Below are positions 23,225 to 36,012 of a stretch of 64,000 nt of DNA, piece by piece. Origin of the DNA: Evernia prunastri (Eukaryota; Ascomycota; Lecanoromycetes; Lecanorales; Parmeliaceae); NCBI GenBank assembly GCA_003184365.1, contig NKYR01000108.1, positions 1-64,000 on the forward strand, given 5' to 3'. Positions within the stretch are counted from its first letter, which is position 1. Each line of letters starts with the position of its first letter. Made by a program: the position numbers and the translations under genes. The notes under the pieces are model-generated. The model did not search any database and was not told the origin of the DNA. It saw only the letters and a program-made list of their open reading frames with translations.

Positions 23225-24513
23225 TCGAGAAAAAGGTTTCGTGTACCGAGTTTACTGGAGTTCGCTCGCTGATCCTTCTTTCTTTTGGATGCCATGCAAT
23301 TTGAAAAAGGTGGGAAAGATAAGCAGGGCATTGCATTCTGGGATCCTTCAATCCAACCAGTACAAAGAATCCTTGGGTCGTACCCTTCCTTTGTGGGGTA
23401 AAGCTAGGCTCTTCCTCTCACAAGCTTTCTCTTTCAAAGCTGCAGACTCTATCCCCGCCTGCTGTCTATCCGTACTGAGCCTTTGAGGCCTTTTGAATGG
23501 TTCCGAAAGCTCTCGGGAATATTGTAGAGCTTCTAGAAACATCTGTGATCATCGAAGCGGCATGTCAGACCTTGTCACGGTACCTTCGTCTGTCTCCTTG
23601 ACCTTCCGGACGGGTCTCGCCCAAGTATATGAGAGCCAAAGTGCTGAGGAATTAATAAGAACAAGGTTTGACGAGTCTCTATAGCTTAAATGTGTTGGGT
23701 GCCTTTGGAAGCAGATACCAAGCTCAGATGATTATCATATAACCACTCCTTGACCTTAGTAAGACTGCACTCTTTTCCACAGTTACTGATGTTGAGCTTT
23801 GGTAGGAAGGAGAATATGTGAGCGAGCATGCTTTTTTAGAAACGAGTAAAGGCAGCGGGATCGTGGATTATCTATCGTAAGCTGATACTAGCCGGCGAAA
23901 CAGGCAGGAACTGAGAAGTCTCAGTGACGCGCGGAAAGATTTGAGGGTCTACTGCAGGGTCTGAAAGTACCATGCAAGCTATCCTTCCTCAGGAAGGTTG
24001 CTGCTCTGACTGACTCGGACAGGTATGACGGATCTTTAGCAAAGGTGCAGATTTAGGGCTGCGTAGCTCGAGTACCTTGAGTGAACACATGGTAGGATAT
24101 CTGGATGTTAACTGAGCATGGTACAGAGGAAGCATTAGTGCGAGTGCGATTGCTGTGGCGGTGAGCTTCCCGAAGCTTGATATCCGAGCTTCACTGGAGT
24201 TTATCAGCCCCAGCTTGCATCAGCATCAGAGTGGAGCCGGGGCTGATATGGCTATATGAATTCACCCCCCACTCCCATATAAATACAAACGTGCTTCCCT
24301 CTTTCCATGCCATCCTGACGCTCTTTCTCCAAATGCCCGCTGTGATATCCGAAGGTACAAAGTGGCGGCCACCAAAGAGGTTAGCGTCTCGCTTTCATTG
24401 CCGAGGATCATGACAAGCCTCATGGAACGCGATTGGACGACGCTGACGCTGGACCAGAAGTGTGAATCCATGATCAGTAATCGCAAATATTATCAGCAAA
24501 TTGTGCATTTGTT
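23225..24513. other. Upstream region of the bZIP gene
   Basis: No gene recognised. A TATA-like CCATATAAATAC lies at about 24275-24287, some 230 bp before the bZIP start. Small frames between it and the ATG (24177-24413, 24362-24655) would be upstream ORFs if transcribed. Confidence 0.4.
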
Positions 24514-26049
24514 ATGGACCGAAGGCGCGAGGCCGAGTCAGCAAGAAGAGGGAATAACGAATATTATGAGTTCAGTCCCCTTGGCTTCTTGGGAGACTCT
24601 TACTTCACCCAGCCTTCCTACTACAGCAATAATCCCACCGAAAACGCGCAAGTAGGGCCAGGCCTTGATTCCTCAGCCAACTATACGGCTCCTGCTCCAC
24701 GAGTCGTCGAGCCCAGCAGCTATTCAGCATACTATCCGCAGACTCCAATGGATCTTGACATATTGTCAGCCGAGAATTATCAAAGAGAATATGCGCCAGT
24801 CAGCCCGATGCAGCGCGGCAGAGAGCATGCTCCGCTGTTTGGCATCACTGCCGACAACAGGATCAGAACAATTACACCCAGTCCGCCAGCCGGCACAAGA
24901 ACCCGCAGATCGGGAAAAGAATCTTTGAAAGGCACAAGCGCAGATGAAGCGAACAGTGCTCGCCATCGGGGCAGACCTAGACTTGACACCAAGGATCAAA
25001 CTGCAGCCGAAGTATGAATCCTTTCATCTTCCGGCTTGACTCTTTGCAAAGTGCTTGCACTTTCGGGCCCGTACCGCCCATGTCTCCGGCAGGAGGTATC
25101 AACGCACCCTTGGACTGACTTGATCTAGCGTCGACGTACCCAAATCAGACTTGCTCAGCGTGCGTACCGCCAACGAAAAGAAACGACGATTTCTGGCCTC
25201 AACGGTCGAGTGGCATCCTTGGAAAAGACTATTGAAGACATGCATAAGACATTTCTCGAGTTCAATGATAGAGCCATTGCTTCGGGTATCCAGAACGGAG
25301 CGCCGGCACTAGCGGGACAGCTCAAATCAACGGCGGAAAGACTGAGTGAGCTTGCAAAAACCAGCACCGAAGAATCGGATATCGAGGAAGATGAAAATGA
25401 AGATGACCCTAGCAGATCGGTCCAACCAGTGGCTGCTGAACCCAGAAGTCGCTGGCAGGGAAGGGAATCAGGTCCAGCACCAGTGTCAATGCTCGGGTAT
25501 CAGACTACGTTTGGGGAGGAAGAAGACGAAGAGGAAGACGATGCCGGTGAGATTGCCGCCCCGCCAGCCCAGTTTGAACTGGACAACAATTTGCCTCAGT
25601 CGGACTGGACGGGGACTGAGAGTATGCAGCAGCTTCGGAGTGATGGTCCACAACGGAATACACAGAGCTTCAACAACATCAGGCCGGCGCAGCGAAAATG
25701 GATTGACGTTCTGGACAACAATAACGAGCAATTCCTCGGCAGCAAAGGACTTTACCTGGATGGCCACAATTCAGTAGCGTTCGGTCCCATCGATCCTTCT
25801 TTTCGCTCGGAAGAAACACCACTCCCTGCATTAAGCTTTTCCTATCCTTCTCCATCGCCAAATAGCAGCGGAGGGCCACATACTCCGCTACATACTCCAC
25901 CGCATACTCCCAAGTGCAAGCATGCATACTGGCGGGAGACGCCGTGCTCAAGTGGCAGCCATGTTTTCTGGAACGAGACCATGAACCTTTTCGAAACCTC
26001 TGATGTGGACATGAATGACTGTTTCGACGACGCAGGTACCCGTCTATGA
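24514..26049 (+). CDS. bZIP transcription factor
   Basis: Exons 24514-25011 and 25129-26049, joined in phase 0 over a 117-nt intron (GTATGA...CTAG, branch CTGAC), give 472 residues. The basic region RRRTQIRLAQRAYRQRKE (about 167-184) lies just after the splice and is the signature of a fungal bZIP group (RxxQxRxAQRxYRxRKE). A short, poorly leucine-spaced zipper follows (VASLEKTIEDMHKTFLEF). The N-terminal third is Tyr/Pro/Ser-rich, with an AT-hook-like RHRGRPR just before the intron. The C-terminal part has acidic runs (EESDIEEDENEDD) and a HTP repeat, both usual in activation regions. It should act in the nucleus as a dimer on DNA. Targets cannot be told from this sequence. No named orthologue is claimed. 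Confidence 0.8.
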
Positions 26050-27742
26050 AACCATTGACCCGAGACGTGTTATCAGCAAGCCGCTGGAGGGGCCTTCTAA
26101 GACTCGCTGACTTGTGGCTCATGTCCTCCTCACCCTATCATGTTGTTATTTTGTTATTCTGTCTTCCTTGAGCTGTATGCTCCTCTCTTTCTCAGCACTG
26201 AGGCTGTCAAGCAGTCCAGACACGTGCGGCCCCCCGAGCGATTTTTGCATATGCTTTGTCGGTAGCGAGTATCAAGGAAGCCATGGCCGAGTTTTGGGGA
26301 GGCCGTTTCTAGTCTAAAGTCGGTCTGGAACAGATGAGATGAGTGAAGGATGCTTTTGGAGGCAGGAAGGACAGGCGCTTTGGGTAGGGTGACACCATGC
26401 CTGTCTTGCTCGGCGATGTTTTGGTGTCTCTTGGTATGACTATAAGCTCAGGAAGCTCCAGCAACGCGAAAGTATAGTAGGAAAGCTAGAAACGTAAGTA
26501 CAGAGTGGTAAGTATTGTGAAAGCTAGTAAGCATCTGGTTATTCGATTGACAAGAGACCTCCTTTGAAGGGAGAATTTGCATGGGTTGAGGGAGGGTAAT
26601 GCCAAGCGTGTACCTAAGGTAACAGTATGTAAGGTATTGCGTATATAGGCGCTAGAGTATGACTTGCATATTGAAAGCTTGGTATCCGAAAATAGAGCAC
26701 GCTAGAGTAAAATACTTTTAAGGCTTACGAAGTTACGGCTTTTCTTACGGAGGCCAAGTCCAAATCGCTACCTTACACATTGATGTGTACTCTGTAGGTA
26801 GGTACCTATGATTTTTGGAGGGAGTTTTAGTGAAGAGTGAGCATGATTAGTTGATCTGATTATGAGGTAAAGCAAAAGAAAGCAAGAATAAAACAGGCCA
26901 CACACCGGTGTCCAAATCGAGAAGTCCTGTGAAAATCCAGAATACGGAGCATACCTACCTTAGAGTCCGAGTAGCGTCATAGGTCAGTATTCCGTACGCC
27001 AGTACACCTCGGAAGGTCGCGCAAAGACTCACAACTACAACACATATAGTCTATGTATTATTGTTCTTGAAATATGATTAATTTTTATTTAATATTTAAT
27101 GTAGGCAGTAAGGTATTTTTGTTAGGTATACGTATGTACCTAGCTTTTATAATTTTTATTTTTATAGAGTACATTTAACAAAGTATCATGTTTTTTACTT
27201 CCAAGCTTACACGTCAACTTACATCCCCCTCCACTGGAATGAGAAGGACCGCTCATTTTTATTCTTTTCTCTTCTTCTTTCGCTACCTGGTATCAGAAGT
27301 CAATCATCCCATCATCGTTTCATCCCACGCCTTTCCCTCCCAATTGATAACGTCTTTGCCCCAACTGGACAGAAAGCGGAAAGTCGGATGTGCCTGGTGC
27401 GGGACTCGACTCTCCCAATCTGCATGTTGACATCCGATCCACCCATTCCCTTGCGCCTCTATCCCAGAAACTGGAAAACCGAAGAGCCTCTCATACGCAT
27501 TCCGTCAACATGCCGCACTTCTTTGCAGATATGCCGCACTGACACTCTGCACTCGCTGGTTTAATTCAATCACTTTCATCCCATTCATTCGTTGCACTCA
27601 TCGTTCCAACAAGGCACAAACCTGCCTAGAGTACATATCTGCGAAACCGCGGGTCCCCTTCCTTCACCCATTGGTTCAAGATAATCCCGTGTCTGGGGCC
27701 TGAAAATCCAACTCCCGACCTTGGCTTTCGACCTCCTACAAC
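26050..27742. other. Intergenic between bZIP and the large Cys-cluster protein
   Basis: No gene recognised. It includes a short AT-rich patch at 27050-27185. The final few hundred bases should hold the promoter of the next gene. Confidence 0.4.
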
Positions 27743-30700
27743 ATGGCCACAGCTCCTCGCCCGGCACAACCCGCACAGCGCATGTCTTCAGGAAAAGATA
27801 TACTGTCTCGCATGCTCCAAATGGAGAAGCAAAGCAAGGTAGACCAAACCTTTTCAGCGCGACGCGGCTTGTTTGCCGTGGCACGGCCCTTCACAAACCC
27901 TTCTCTGCTTAGATTTTGCAATGGCAAAAGTACTGAGAGTGATTATATAGCAACAACGTTCCTCATCTGCCAGTCCCACCATCTCGCTGTCGCCAAAAAG
28001 AGTATCTTTCTCGGAAACCGGCAATCAGGCATCGCCCTCACCTAAATCGACTCCAAACTCCACTCTGGCCACGCCGCAATCATCACAGCGCCCTTCCCTC
28101 ATGCCACGCTCGCAAACTGTACCTTCATCGTTAACTGACGCAAGACCTTCAAAGAAGCCAACGCCGTCTTTGGTACCATTGAAGATCAACACGTCAAAAG
28201 ACGAGGAGGACCCCACCCAGACAGAAATATGCCTGTCTCCGAGCTGGTCAGATCATGGCGAGAAGAAGAGAAGAAAAGAAAAAAAGAGGAGGGAGAAGGA
28301 GCAGAAGGAAATTGAGAAAAGGTTGAAACAGGATGAAGAGAGACAAAGGGCGGCAGACATTAAAGCGGGAAAGCGCTTGAGCAAGAATCCGCCCCCAGCA
28401 GCAATGGAGACTCAAAAGATGCCCCAAGCGTTGCGGAGAAACTCATGGGTGTCCATGATATCTTCGCGTTCATCCTCGGGCGAAAACACAAGGCGTTCTT
28501 CTCGAGAAGAAAACAGGCTCTCTATCGGCTCAATCGACTCACGGTCGCATGCACGGTCGACGCCTGCCACCAGCAGCGAGGAAACGCCTGACCCTGCGCG
28601 TGGTTCAGGACAATGGCATTCAGTCGTAAGTTCGGCTGCCCCCAAACTCCCTAATTTTGGGTGGTCTTCGCGAAGGACATCATCCGGCACGAACAAAACC
28701 ATCTCTTGGGGAAGCGAAGATGCATACACCAGAGAAGTCATATCCTTTGCCTATCGCTTGGAAGGGTCTCCAACTGACCCCGAACACAACAAACCCAATG
28801 AACCAAAGGCGCAGCAAGGACCAACCACTCCAACCTTCAGTAGAAGTGTTACCGAACCCAATCTTGCAAGCGTTATCCAGCAGTCAGTGCCTAGGAGTCC
28901 ACCACGGCCAATGGTAAATAGAAAGGACAGCTCTGAATCCAGATCAAAGCACGGACAGAAAGATCCACGTATTAGAGAACATAGAGATTCAGCTCAGTCT
29001 CCGAAAGCAAGCCCCAACTTTCAGGTTGACCTTGCAGGGGAAATGGAGGCCATTATGGCAAGTCACCATCAGAAAGCAGTTAAGAATCCTCCACCTCCTC
29101 GGAGTCCGCGGAGGGTGTCTCATGACGGCAGTAGCTATGTGCACAAGCAACGCATGTACCAGCAGCAGCGTTCGATAGCAGGCTTTGAAGATGAGCAAGC
29201 AGTGACGAAGGCAAATGACATGGCAACAAGGTTCGAAACACCCATGGGACAGGATGGCCAGCACGGAGGATCGGGATTAGCAGCGAACGACACCCACCAG
29301 CAGCAGAGTAACACCGTGTCTGTCACACGGAATATCGCTAATAACGATGTTCCTCTTAGTCCCCCGTCCAGAGATTCCTTGATGCAACCGAATGTAAATC
29401 TGTCACCAGTGGAGCGGCAATCCTCGTTGAAGCAGCAAGTGGAAGCCGCGCCTTCCAGCTCGCTAAATTCAGATCACACAGAAGCTACTCGAAAAGGGCA
29501 AGAAGGCAAACAAGTCCAGGCGTCTTCGCTCAGTGTTAGAAATTCGGTCTCGCTCAACAAGACCCAGACAGCTCCAGGCTTCAAGACGGAGAAGATTCTT
29601 GGCTTCCGGCGGCGCTCGAAGATCCCACCTTCTCAGATCTCCGTCCCAGACAATGCTCAGAGTAGCCTGATAGCTCGTCAATCTGTCCCCCCGGCTGTAA
29701 CGGTTCTTGAAGGGCCTCCTGAAAAGCGGTCCAATATAGAACGTACATCTCAAGAGACCAAGCAAACGCAAGTACACTCGAGTGACAAGAAGAGTTCTGA
29801 AAGCTCGGCTCGCAGTCAGCCCAGAGAGAGCTTGTCGGAGCCCAACCCCATACAGTCCCATGCGAGGAATCGCACGTCATCCTCTACAGTATTGAGTGAT
29901 AACCTCCCGTCGCCAAAGTCGCCCAAATCAAAGACCGAATCCGGGTCTGTATCAAGCAATAAGACCGCCAAGCAGTCAGGAAATGATGGAGATGGCAGGG
30001 AGCCGCATTTTGATTATGAGCCAGAGAGCCCAAACAGCAAGAGGAATACAGTGACCACAAACAAGGCTCTCCCTGACATACCATCTGCTGCCAAGGACGC
30101 ACCTGCCAAAGAAGCGACAACTAGCAAGTCCACGCCAGGTAGTAAACCTCTTCCGGAAGCTACAAACAGCATGACAGCCCCGACCAGTAAAACTAGTCCA
30201 GAAGCTACAGCTACAGCTACAGCTACCAAGGCAACGCCAACTGCTAAACCGGTTCCAGAGGTCGTCGTTGAGAGTACAACGGAGGAAGGTTTGGTACGAA
30301 AGACATCAATCAAGCGTCCTCGCTCGAATCCTCAGCTACAAACCCAAACCACAGTCACAAATCCCCTGCCGTCGCTTGATTTTTTACCCCAGCTCAAGCA
30401 TCAGCCGCTTGTCAAGCGTCAGCCTCACTTCTTACCCGTCTCGGTCCCGACAGATCGCATTCCTCCAGTCCCCAAAGACTATGCCACCATCAAATCTATG
30501 GCTATTAAATCAAAGGCCTTGTCCCATGCTCCAGATTTGGAACTCATACCTCGCTCACCACTTCGACCTTCCCAATTCCCTGTTCCGGGCCGAACGTTCA
30601 ATCGATCCGCTACAGATGTTGGTACTGTCTCCTTCGGGAAAGGTGCTCTAGTAGAGGGCATGGAGGCGAAACCAATGGCCAAGCTCTTCGTCATCTGTTG

Positions 30701-30926
30701 CAAATGCAAATTCTGGCATGACCTACCCAGCAAAATTTACGAAGCCATGGCTCTACCGAAAGACCTGAAGAAGGACGACCATGTAGCCGAAGGCAAAGGC
30801 AAAGCCAAGTTAACAGGGGCGAAACTGGAGACGGCGGTGAAATGTCCGTGGTGTGAGCATGCGATGACTACTTGGTGCTGTCAGGGTTGGACCACTGTTG
30901 TCTATCTGCACGAAAGGCATCATTAG
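27743..30926 (+). CDS. Large disordered protein with conserved C-terminal Cys cluster, function unknown
   Basis: Exon 27743-27838 (32 residues) splices in phase 0 over a 112-nt intron (GTAGAC...ATAG) to 27951-30926, giving 1023 residues. Most of it is Ser/Pro/Thr/Lys-rich and looks disordered. About 136-175 is a highly charged KKRRKEKKRREKE-type segment, likely a helical or coiled stretch, and near 730 lies a short Ala-Thr run encoded by a GCTACA microsatellite. The last 80 residues are different: FVICCKCKFWHDLP, then VKCPWCEHAMTTWCCQGW, a CxxC...CxxC arrangement that could bind zinc. I have seen this tail on fungal proteins of unknown role but know no function. The basic middle suggests a scaffold or RNA/DNA-associated protein; that is inference only. 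Confidence 0.8.
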
Positions 30927-31634
30927 ATTTCGACCGGTGCACGTTTGCAGTCCTCGCGACCAAAAAGTTTTCATTTCTCCCTCAAACCTCAGGAAACGGA
31001 TCATATTTTGTTGTATGTCTTTAGCGAAATGCGCCCAGAGTGAACTTTTCTTGGGGGGGGCCAAATGCTTGATTGATTGGGTATACTAATGAATAATGTA
31101 CGATATCGAGGAGGGGGCGGGCTCAATAATATCTCGTCTTGTAGGCGTTTTGGAAAACGAGCCTTTGTCTTCCCTGGCGAGGTTGACAGGACGAAAGGTT
31201 CAATCAATTATAGCTCTAGACTTTTTTGCCGACGCGAGAACATTTGATAAAGGCAACAGCTAGCTACGGACAACAGATAGATCCGATCTACTACTCTCTC
31301 TGACTATTTCTGTTTCTCTTCGCTTTCTGATAGCCCTCCATCTCTCTCTCTCTTTCCCTTTCCCTTTCCTTCCCGACAGCATCCTCCCAAACAGCTCGTC
31401 ATCCCTATCGACTGGCGCAGAAACATCGAACGCTTACATACATATCCCCCCGCCCAGGCTCCTCCTGCACTGGATATTTACTGCACCTCTGCTCTGCATA
31501 CTTGACTCCACCTTACCTACGAAGAGAATAGCTCCGCACGCAATACTACACCCCTCCGCCGAGCGAAACGAGCGAAAACAAGCAACTCGAAATAATCGCA
31601 ACGGCTATGAACTAGGTACATCTTCATCACTAGA

Positions 31635-31855
31635 GAGGGGGAGAGAGAGAGAGAGAGGAGGGAAGGGGGGGGGGGGGGTTGGTGGTTGGTGGTTGGTTGG
31701 TTGGTTGGGTATGTTGATGTTGATGTTGGTGTTGATATCATGATCAATTCGGTATTGATATCAAGATCAATTCGGTATCAATATTAAGATCAACATCAAC
31801 ATCAATATCAATATCGGTATCGGCGTCGGCAACATCAACATCAACATCAACAACA
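31635..31855 (+). repeat. Chain of microsatellites: GA, G, GGTT, GATGTT, ATCAAC
   Basis: Successive runs of GA, a G homopolymer, GGTT/GGTTGGT, TGATGT and AACATC units adjoin one another, with two copies of ATCAATTCGGTAT between them. This is simple sequence, not coding. Confidence 0.85.
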
Positions 31856-31857
31856 TC

Positions 31858-32095
31858 GCCACTTCTCACCGCCCCTCACCACCCCTTCTCACCGCCCCTC
31901 CTCACCACTCCCCATCACCCCTCCTCACCCCTCCTCATCACCCCTCCTCACCACCCCTCCTCTCCTCACCGCCCCTCACCCCTTCTCATCACCCCTCCTC
32001 ATCACCCCCTCCTCATCACCCCCTCCTCACACCCCTCCTCACCCCTCCTCATCACCCCCTCCTCACCGCCCCTCACCACCCTACCCTACCCTACT
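31858..32095 (+). repeat. Pyrimidine-rich minisatellite (CCCCTCCTCAYC units)
   Basis: Roughly 240 bp of CCCCTCCTCACC/CCCCTCCTCATC-type units, almost free of G on this strand. Such tracts can form triplex DNA and are prone to length change. Confidence 0.85.
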
Positions 32096-32744
32096 ACATA
32101 CACGCACAGCACCAGCACCAGCACGGCGTCCACTCAGTCCCCAAGCAGCAAGTAGCGAGAGGTCTGCTCTCTTTACCAATTCCTCCCCCCCCAACCCCTT
32201 TTCTCTCTCTCTCTCTCTCTCTCTCTGACAGACAGACAAACAGCCAAAGCCGCAGCATCACCATCGGAACACAAGCGAATGCCGGGATGCCGGTTGCGGG
32301 GGTTTAGAAGGAGGTGAGACGGAGGCATGTGCATGATGGAGTGGAGCTGGCGGATGGGATTTCATGTCCCCTTCCTTTTCCTTCTCCTTTTTTCCCTCTT
32401 CTTCCTCCTTTCACTCCTTTCCCCCTTGTACCTCTTTTCCTATCCTTAATTCTCAATCTCCCACATCCCAGGAGCATTGCCGTCTCGACGTTGTTTTACT
32501 CACAAGAGCTCAAACAAGACGCGGAGAATAATTCTTGCGGCTTGGAAAGGAAAGAGCGGGGGGAAATGGTTATCGTTTTGGATTTCCGAGCGGAATTGCG
32601 CTCAGTGTCCTTTTTTCCCTGTGATGGGCTCGAATATCTTTCTGGATTGAACCTAGACATTGTGACCAAGCTCTCTCAGCGCGACGATTTATCTACATCA
32701 GAAGAAGACAAAGAAGACGAGGAAGAAGAGGAAGAAGAAGACAT

Positions 32745-33823
32745 CTAAACGTAAATCGGCTGCGGGACCCCATAATTCAACGGGTCGTTAAACCTCAATC
32801 CCTTATCCAGCCCCCCGATGCTCTCCACCTCGCCCTTCTCCAGGTCCCAACCCGTCACGTCCAAATTCTGCGCCAGTCTGCTCTGGTTGTTGCTCTTCGG
32901 GATGACGGCCACGTCCCGCTGCGTCGCCCAGCGCAGCAGCACCTGCGCGGGCGTCTTGCCGTGCTTCTCCGCGATGCCCTTCACGGTCGCGTTGTCCATG
33001 AGCAAGGGCGTGTCTTTGGCGCGCTGCATGTCGAGCTCGAGGAAGGATTGCGGCCCGAAGGAGGAGTAGGCCGTCACGGCGATGCCTTGGCTCTGGGCGT
33101 AGTTCACGAGGCCGGCCTGGGTGAGGTAGGGGTGGTGTTCGATCTGGAGGGTCGCGGGGGGGATCTGGGCGTAGCGGAGGAGGTCCATGATGAGCTGGCC
33201 GTTGAAGTTGCTGATGCCGATGGACTTGGACAGGCCTTTGCCGACCAGCTTCTCCATGGCCGTCCAGGTCTCCTGGATCGTGGCGTTGCCGGGGACGACG
33301 GTCTTGCCGTCGTAGGTGAAGCCGGGCGGGTAGCGCTCCGACGGGTCCACGTATTTGAGGGAGATGGGGAAGTGGACGATGTAGAGGTCGAAGTAGTCGA
33401 TGCCCCAGTCCGCGAGCTGCTTCTTGCAGATCGGCTCGACGCGGTCGTGGTCGTGGAAGGAGTTCCAGAGTTTGGACACGAGGAAGAGGTCGGAGCGTTT
33501 GACGATGCCTTCTTTGATGGCGCGGGCGACGCCTTGGCCGCATTCTTGCTCGTTGCCGTAATCTGGGATTTGAATTAGAATGGCGAGTGCTGCTGGAGTC
33601 TCCGGTGGAAGATGAACTAGGACCTACCGCATGCACCGTCAAAGAGACGGTAGCCCGACTTGATGGCGTTGTAGACAGTATCGGCACATGTGTCATTGTT
33701 GACTTTCCACAGCCTGGGCAGACGATGAGCATGATGTCGGGACCAAGTGTGAATGGCTACTCACCCAAAGCCAACAAGAGGCATCTGATGGCCGCTGTTG
33801 AGCTTGATGGAAGGGGAAGACAT
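32745..33823 (-). CDS. xyl1: NAD(P)H-dependent D-xylose reductase (aldo-keto reductase)
   Basis: Exons 33823-33765, 33713-33628 and 33562-32745, with 51- and 65-nt introns in phases 2 and 1, give 320 residues, the family's usual length. The start MSSPSIKLNSG is the standard one; an in-frame ATG at 34009 would add 62 unlikely residues. AKR catalytic residues D45 and Y50 are present (FDGACDYGNEQ, read across a splice), the HFPIS strand carries the catalytic His, and IPKSNNQSR (269-277) binds the cofactor phosphate. KYVDPSERYPPG is typical of xylose reductases rather than other AKRs. The enzyme reduces D-xylose to xylitol in the cytosol, the first step of fungal pentose catabolism. Exon 3 is clearly richer in G+C than its surroundings. 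Confidence 0.92.
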
Positions 33824-34577
33824 GCTGGCGTATGATCTGACTCTATTCCTCTGGAGAGGGACTGGTAGGTTGAACTTGCGAGTGATGGGCAATGGTTGTT
33901 TCAAGAGGATTGAGTTAATTCTATTCAGCTTGTTAGATTGATTCGTCTGATCTTCCAAGCTGGGGGAGAGAGTGAGTAGATACCGAGTGAAAGGTTTGAT
34001 GATGTTCATCTATTGAAGAAAGAAGATAAATTGAAAATTGAATAGATCAAAATTGTGAGAAGAAAACAGTAGTGTAAAGAAATCGTGTTGCCCCGCTGAA
34101 CCCCACACTCTGAGAATGGGAACGAGGCATGACGTCGACGAGCTGCAGGCACGTCTCAGAATGAAAAAGTCAATCAATCATTTAGGCAAAACGGTACCGA
34201 GGGCGCCTAAATGGATAAAATCAAATGGAAGTAAAGGTATCTGGGTATTCAATCAAGTAAGTAATCGATCAACTGCTGGACCTCGAAGGCATGAAGCGGC
34301 ATTTGCGTCCGGCAGTGCAAAGAGATGTACCGTATTTCCAAAGCGCGTGCTATGATGGAATCGGATAATTCAAACTTCTTCTCTGCCTTTGACACCCCAT
34401 CCTGCCCGCTTCTCGGCTAACTCCTCCATCAGGACCAGGGCCTTTTGTTGGCCAATGCACCATATATATAGTGTAGGCGTCAGTAGAAGCAACAATTGGA
34501 GACGAGTGCCCTGCGTTTGTCCAAGATGCAACCTGGCCGACCCTAGCCCATGCAATGCTCGATTGTTCGCCTAGCTA
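33824..34577. other. Promoter region of xylose reductase and 3' flank of sds22
   Basis: No gene seen. The open frame above ATG 33823 is treated as 5' leader. No carbon-catabolite motif is claimed. Confidence 0.4.
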
Positions 34578-36012
34578 TCAACTCACTCGAACAAAGGCTG
34601 GCTAGCTGTCAGCATTTGTCCTGAAAGGCATGTGGAAATGAGCAGGAATCGTGTTCACGTACTTGCATCAATCTGCTGAATCTGCGGTAAAGCCAGTCGG
34701 ATCTTGTTCCTATACAAAGCCGGGTTCTTCAACTGTAGAGGGTTCATCTCGAAATAGACCGTATTCAACTCCTCCTTGTCCGCCAGTTCTCTCTCCACCT
34801 CTTCGAACGATGTGATCAGGTTCGACGAAGCCCACAATTCTTCTAGATGCTTTTGATTCTCCAAATTGGTGAGATGAGTGATCGGATTGTTCGAAATGTC
34901 CAGCACTCGAAGGTTGGTGTTGTTCTCGAGACCGGAAATCTCAGTCAAGGCGTTGTGGGAGATGTAGAGTTCTTCCAGGTTGCTAAGAGCAGAAAGGCCA
35001 GAGATCTTGGGGAGGCGATTCGACTGTATGGAGAGTATCTTGAGGCTGTTGAGATGCGATACATTCTGTCCTGGCATGAGAGAAAGAACATGCATATCCG
35101 ATCAAGGCGCCTGACCTTGAGTTCTGTGATCTTGTTCTTCCCCAACCAAAGCTCTTCCAAACCCGTCAGACTGTCTAGATTCTCAATCTCCTGTACCGCA
35201 ATCAACCTTGATACCCCAAACTTCTGGCGGCTCCCCATACCCTGATCCGATTCGCAGCCAGTTCCAAGTTCCTCAGCTTGGTCAACCCATCGAGTCCCTC
35301 AATCTTCTGTATCTTGTTCTGCACAAAGTAAATGTCTTTGAGTTCCTTAAGATGATCTACATTCTTGATATGCTTGATCTTGTTGAAGCTCAGGTCTAAG
35401 CTGGTCAGGTGTACCAGGCTGTCCAATCCCTTTATATGTGATATCAGGTTGTCGTAGAGGTCTATCTCGTGCAATGTCGGGCCAAGATTCGGTGGCAATT
35501 CAAGGTGTGAGATCTGGTTCTGGCGAAGACATAATTTCTGCCCCAACCCAAATCAGTGCCGTTTGTGGTATGTTCCATTGGTTGGTCACAAGATCGTACC
35601 TCGACGTTGTTGAAGCGCTCAAGGTGTAGGGCAGGTATCGAAGAGATGCGGCAGTGGACGAGATCAATGTCCTTGATATTAACAGCAGATCAGCATGCAC
35701 AAGAGAGAAAAAAATAAGATTGCAATATAAGCATACATCAGAGTCCGGCTCGTAGTCCTCAAGCAAGTCTAGCACAATTCTAATCAGCAGCAACGCGAAA
35801 TGAAAAGAGACCTATTTACCCTCGTCTGCGACTATCTGCTCTACCGGAGGAGCATCCTCGTCTGAGTAATCTGGATCCGAGAGTATCTCTGCGTTGGTGA
35901 TGACTGCCCTCCGATCTACGCGAAGCTTGCCATCCCAACCGTTACTGTCTTGAGGAGTTGTGCTATTGGTTGGGGGGGAAGGATCTGTGGGTGCGTCTCG
36001 GGAAATATCCAT
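34578..36012 (-). CDS. sds22: SDS22, leucine-rich regulatory subunit of protein phosphatase 1
   Basis: Seven exons: 36012-35820, 35768-35737, 35671-35600, 35537-35241, 35190-35116, 35065-34663 and 34597-34578. All phases agree and give 363 residues. Introns are 50-65 nt. After an acidic N-terminus (DLLEDYEPDSD), a run of 22-residue LRRs of the SDS22 type fills the protein (HLTSLDLSFNKIKHIKNVD, NLEELYISHNALTEISGLE and others). An LRR cap ends QIDATFVRVS, whose last seven residues come from the 20-nt final exon. SDS22 binds the PP1 catalytic subunit and shapes its maturation and its role in mitosis, in nucleus and cytosol. Read without that last exon the protein would end prematurely at 34655. 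Confidence 0.92.

Larger units (their letters stand above)
30927..32744. other. Convergent intergenic region rich in simple repeats
   Basis: Both flanking genes point into this 1.8 kb. It begins with ordinary sequence, then becomes pyrimidine-rich and microsatellite-laden (listed separately), with a CT run at about 32203-32227. A plus frame at 32314-32748 ends in an acidic run that is the antisense of the xylose reductase 3' flank and is not called. Confidence 0.5.

Noticed and set aside
32314..32748. Plus-strand 144-codon frame ending in a Glu/Asp run
   Set aside because: The acidic end is a GAAGAA microsatellite, the body is low-complexity, there is no domain, and it touches the xylose reductase stop from the other strand.
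32803..33732. 309-codon Arg/Pro-rich minus frame over xylose reductase
   Set aside because: It is a shadow frame of the GC-rich exon 3. The true frame has the catalytic residues.
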